Assembly: GCF_006517435.1 (NCBI RefSeq)
Contig: NZ_VHQG01000002.1
Coordinates: forward strand, 350,732-414,731
Direction: 5' to 3'
DNA length: 64,000 nucleotides
Origin: Schumannella soli
Lineage (GTDB): Bacteria > Actinomycetota > Actinomycetes > Actinomycetales > Microbacteriaceae
The notes beneath the pieces were generated by a model. That model was given only the letters and a program-made list of their open reading frames with translations, ran no database searches and had not been told where the DNA came from. The first letter of the stretch is position 1; every line of letters starts with the position of its first letter. This document shows, piece after piece, positions 63,141 through 64,000 of this stretch. A program made the translations under genes and the position numbers.

Positions 63141-64000
63141 CCGAGGCCAATCAACTTGACGATCTTCGAAACGAGATCAGCCTTCAAGCCGCGGGCAGCG
63201 CAGGCTTCGAGATCGAGGCCTTCGCGCGCGTGTATGCAACTCGCCTCGAAGAGGCCGAGCAGGTCTATGACCTCAACGTCGAGGTTCTGCGGTGCTCTGG
63301 ACCGCGTGGTCGGAGGGTCGAACTGCTCGGCTACGCGGAAGACGAGACTGACGGCACGTTGACGATCCTGGCGGGAAAGTACTTCGGCACCGATGAGACC
63401 TTGCGACTATCCGATGCCACCGAGGTCTTCAAGCGCTCTGCGGAGTTCCTGGAGCTCGCCGTCAGCGGTTGGGTGCGCGACAACCTCGAGGCGTCGTCGC
63501 GCGAGGCCGAGTACGCGGAATACTTCGCGGGTCAGTTCCGGCGAGGCAAGGTGTCGCGCATTCGCGCCGTTCTGATCACCGACGGGGTGATGAGCGACCG
63601 GATCCGCTCGATCGAGACCGGAACTCTCTGCGGCGCGAAGATCACATATGAGATCTGGGATCAGCGACGCCTGACCGCTGCTGCTCGCCCATCTGTCGGG
63701 AGCGAGGACATCCGAGTCGACTTCACCCGCTGGATGAAGCGAGGCCTGCCGTGTCTGCCTGCCGAATCCGGAGAGGACGGCACGCAGACCTACATCGCGG
63801 TGATCCCGGGACGAGTGCTCGCCGATGTGTTCGAGGAATACGGCAGTCTCCTCCTCGAATCCAACGTGCGAACGTTCCTGAGCGCGCGTGGTGCGGTCAA
63901 CAAAGGCATCCAGTCGACGCTGGCGAATGCTCCACAACGCTTCCTCGCCTACAACAACGGGCTGACGACGACCGGGATCGATGCCGTCGTTTCCGACGAG
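63137..64000 (+). CDS. AIPR-family protein, 3' partial
   Basis: The frame opens at ATG 63137 (four-base overlap with the nuclease gene) and stays open for 288 codons to the window edge, so the gene is incomplete. The AIPR (abortive infection phage resistance) signature is plain at residues 238-280: LLLESNVRTFLSAR, then AVNKGIQSTLANAPQRFLAYNNGLTTTG. The N-terminal 220 residues contain TILAGKYFGTDETLRLSDA and a charged helix pair typical of the family. AIPR proteins were named from a lactococcal plasmid phage-resistance gene and recur in restriction-type islands; their activity is unresolved. Full-length members are usually 550-700 residues, so about half is visible. More genes of the island may lie beyond. 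Confidence 0.93.
   Translation, partial: MTEANQLDDLRNEISLQAAGSAGFEIEAFARVYATRLEEAEQVYDLNVEVLRCSGPRGRRVELLGYAEDETDGTLTILAGKYFGTDETLRLSDATEVFKRSAEFLELAVSGWVRDNLEASSREAEYAEYFAGQFRRGKVSRIRAVLITDGVMSDRIRSIETGTLCGAKITYEIWDQRRLTAAARPSVGSEDIRVDFTRWMKRGLPCLPAESGEDGTQTYIAVIPGRVLADVFEEYGSLLLESNVRTFLSARGAVNKGIQSTLANAPQRFLAYNNGLTTTGIDAVVSDE

Overview
The window looks like chromosome of a high-GC actinobacterium, most likely Microbacteriaceae. GC is very high, GTG starts are frequent, a DUF222/HNH endonuclease gene sits at the left edge, and the housekeeping genes are of actinobacterial type and order (glmU-prs, rplY-pth-mfd). I predict 53 protein-coding features (one frameshifted, one only a tiny candidate peptide) and one tRNA-Gln. 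No gene-free stretch exceeds 300 bases; the longest, 1010-1280, holds only a 15-bp direct repeat.

Region 1 (1-14.4 kb) is a mixed housekeeping and accessory stretch: HNH protein, Uup-like ABC-F ATPase, NAD-dependent epimerase, TMEM175-like channel, MarR regulator, an MFS exporter divergent from a TetR regulator with two matching palindromes between them, tRNA-Gln(UUG), a methyltransferase, an FMN-dependent alpha-hydroxyacid oxidase, a zinc alcohol dehydrogenase, a SRPBCC protein and an ATP-grasp protein. Region 2 (14.4-16.9 kb) is glmU-prs, which make UDP-GlcNAc and PRPP. In many actinobacteria rplY, pth and mfd follow closely; here they resume only at 49.3 kb, so about 32 kb of accessory genes lies inside that block.

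Region 3 (20.5-42.1 kb) is the largest accessory cluster: two acetyltransferase genes, a cystine/polar amino acid type ABC transporter, a peptide-type ABC transporter (binding-protein gene frameshifted), an M20 deacylase, an MFS transporter, five luciferase-like or NtaA-type flavin monooxygenases, a DUF1684 protein and a covalent-flavin amine oxidase. It lies in three operons: rightward 20.5-26.4 kb, leftward 36.2-26.5 kb, and rightward 36.4-42.1 kb. The mix (acetylate, import, monooxygenate, deacetylate) resembles the Bacillus ytm/ytn operons that salvage sulfur from S-modified cysteines; this is inference. Region 4 (42.3-49.1 kb) has gnd, a D-2-hydroxyacid dehydrogenase, a secreted GH2/LamG glycosidase with a candidate operator pair, and a membrane protein. 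Region 5 (49.3-56.4 kb) returns to housekeeping: rplY, pth, mfd and a RecQ-type helicase.

Region 6 (56.5-64.0 kb, running off the right edge) is the most interesting part. It is a tightly overlapping operon: a 76-residue protein, a DNA cytosine-5 methyltransferase, a MORC/MutL-like GHKL ATPase, a Z1-domain SF2-like ATPase, a PD-(D/E)XK (DUF4420-like) nuclease candidate and the first 288 codons of an AIPR-family gene. Codon use is visibly less GC-rich than in the flanks, suggesting horizontal transfer. I interpret it as a multi-gene, methylation-linked anti-phage system. Related neighbourhoods have been noted computationally, but I know of no settled mechanism.
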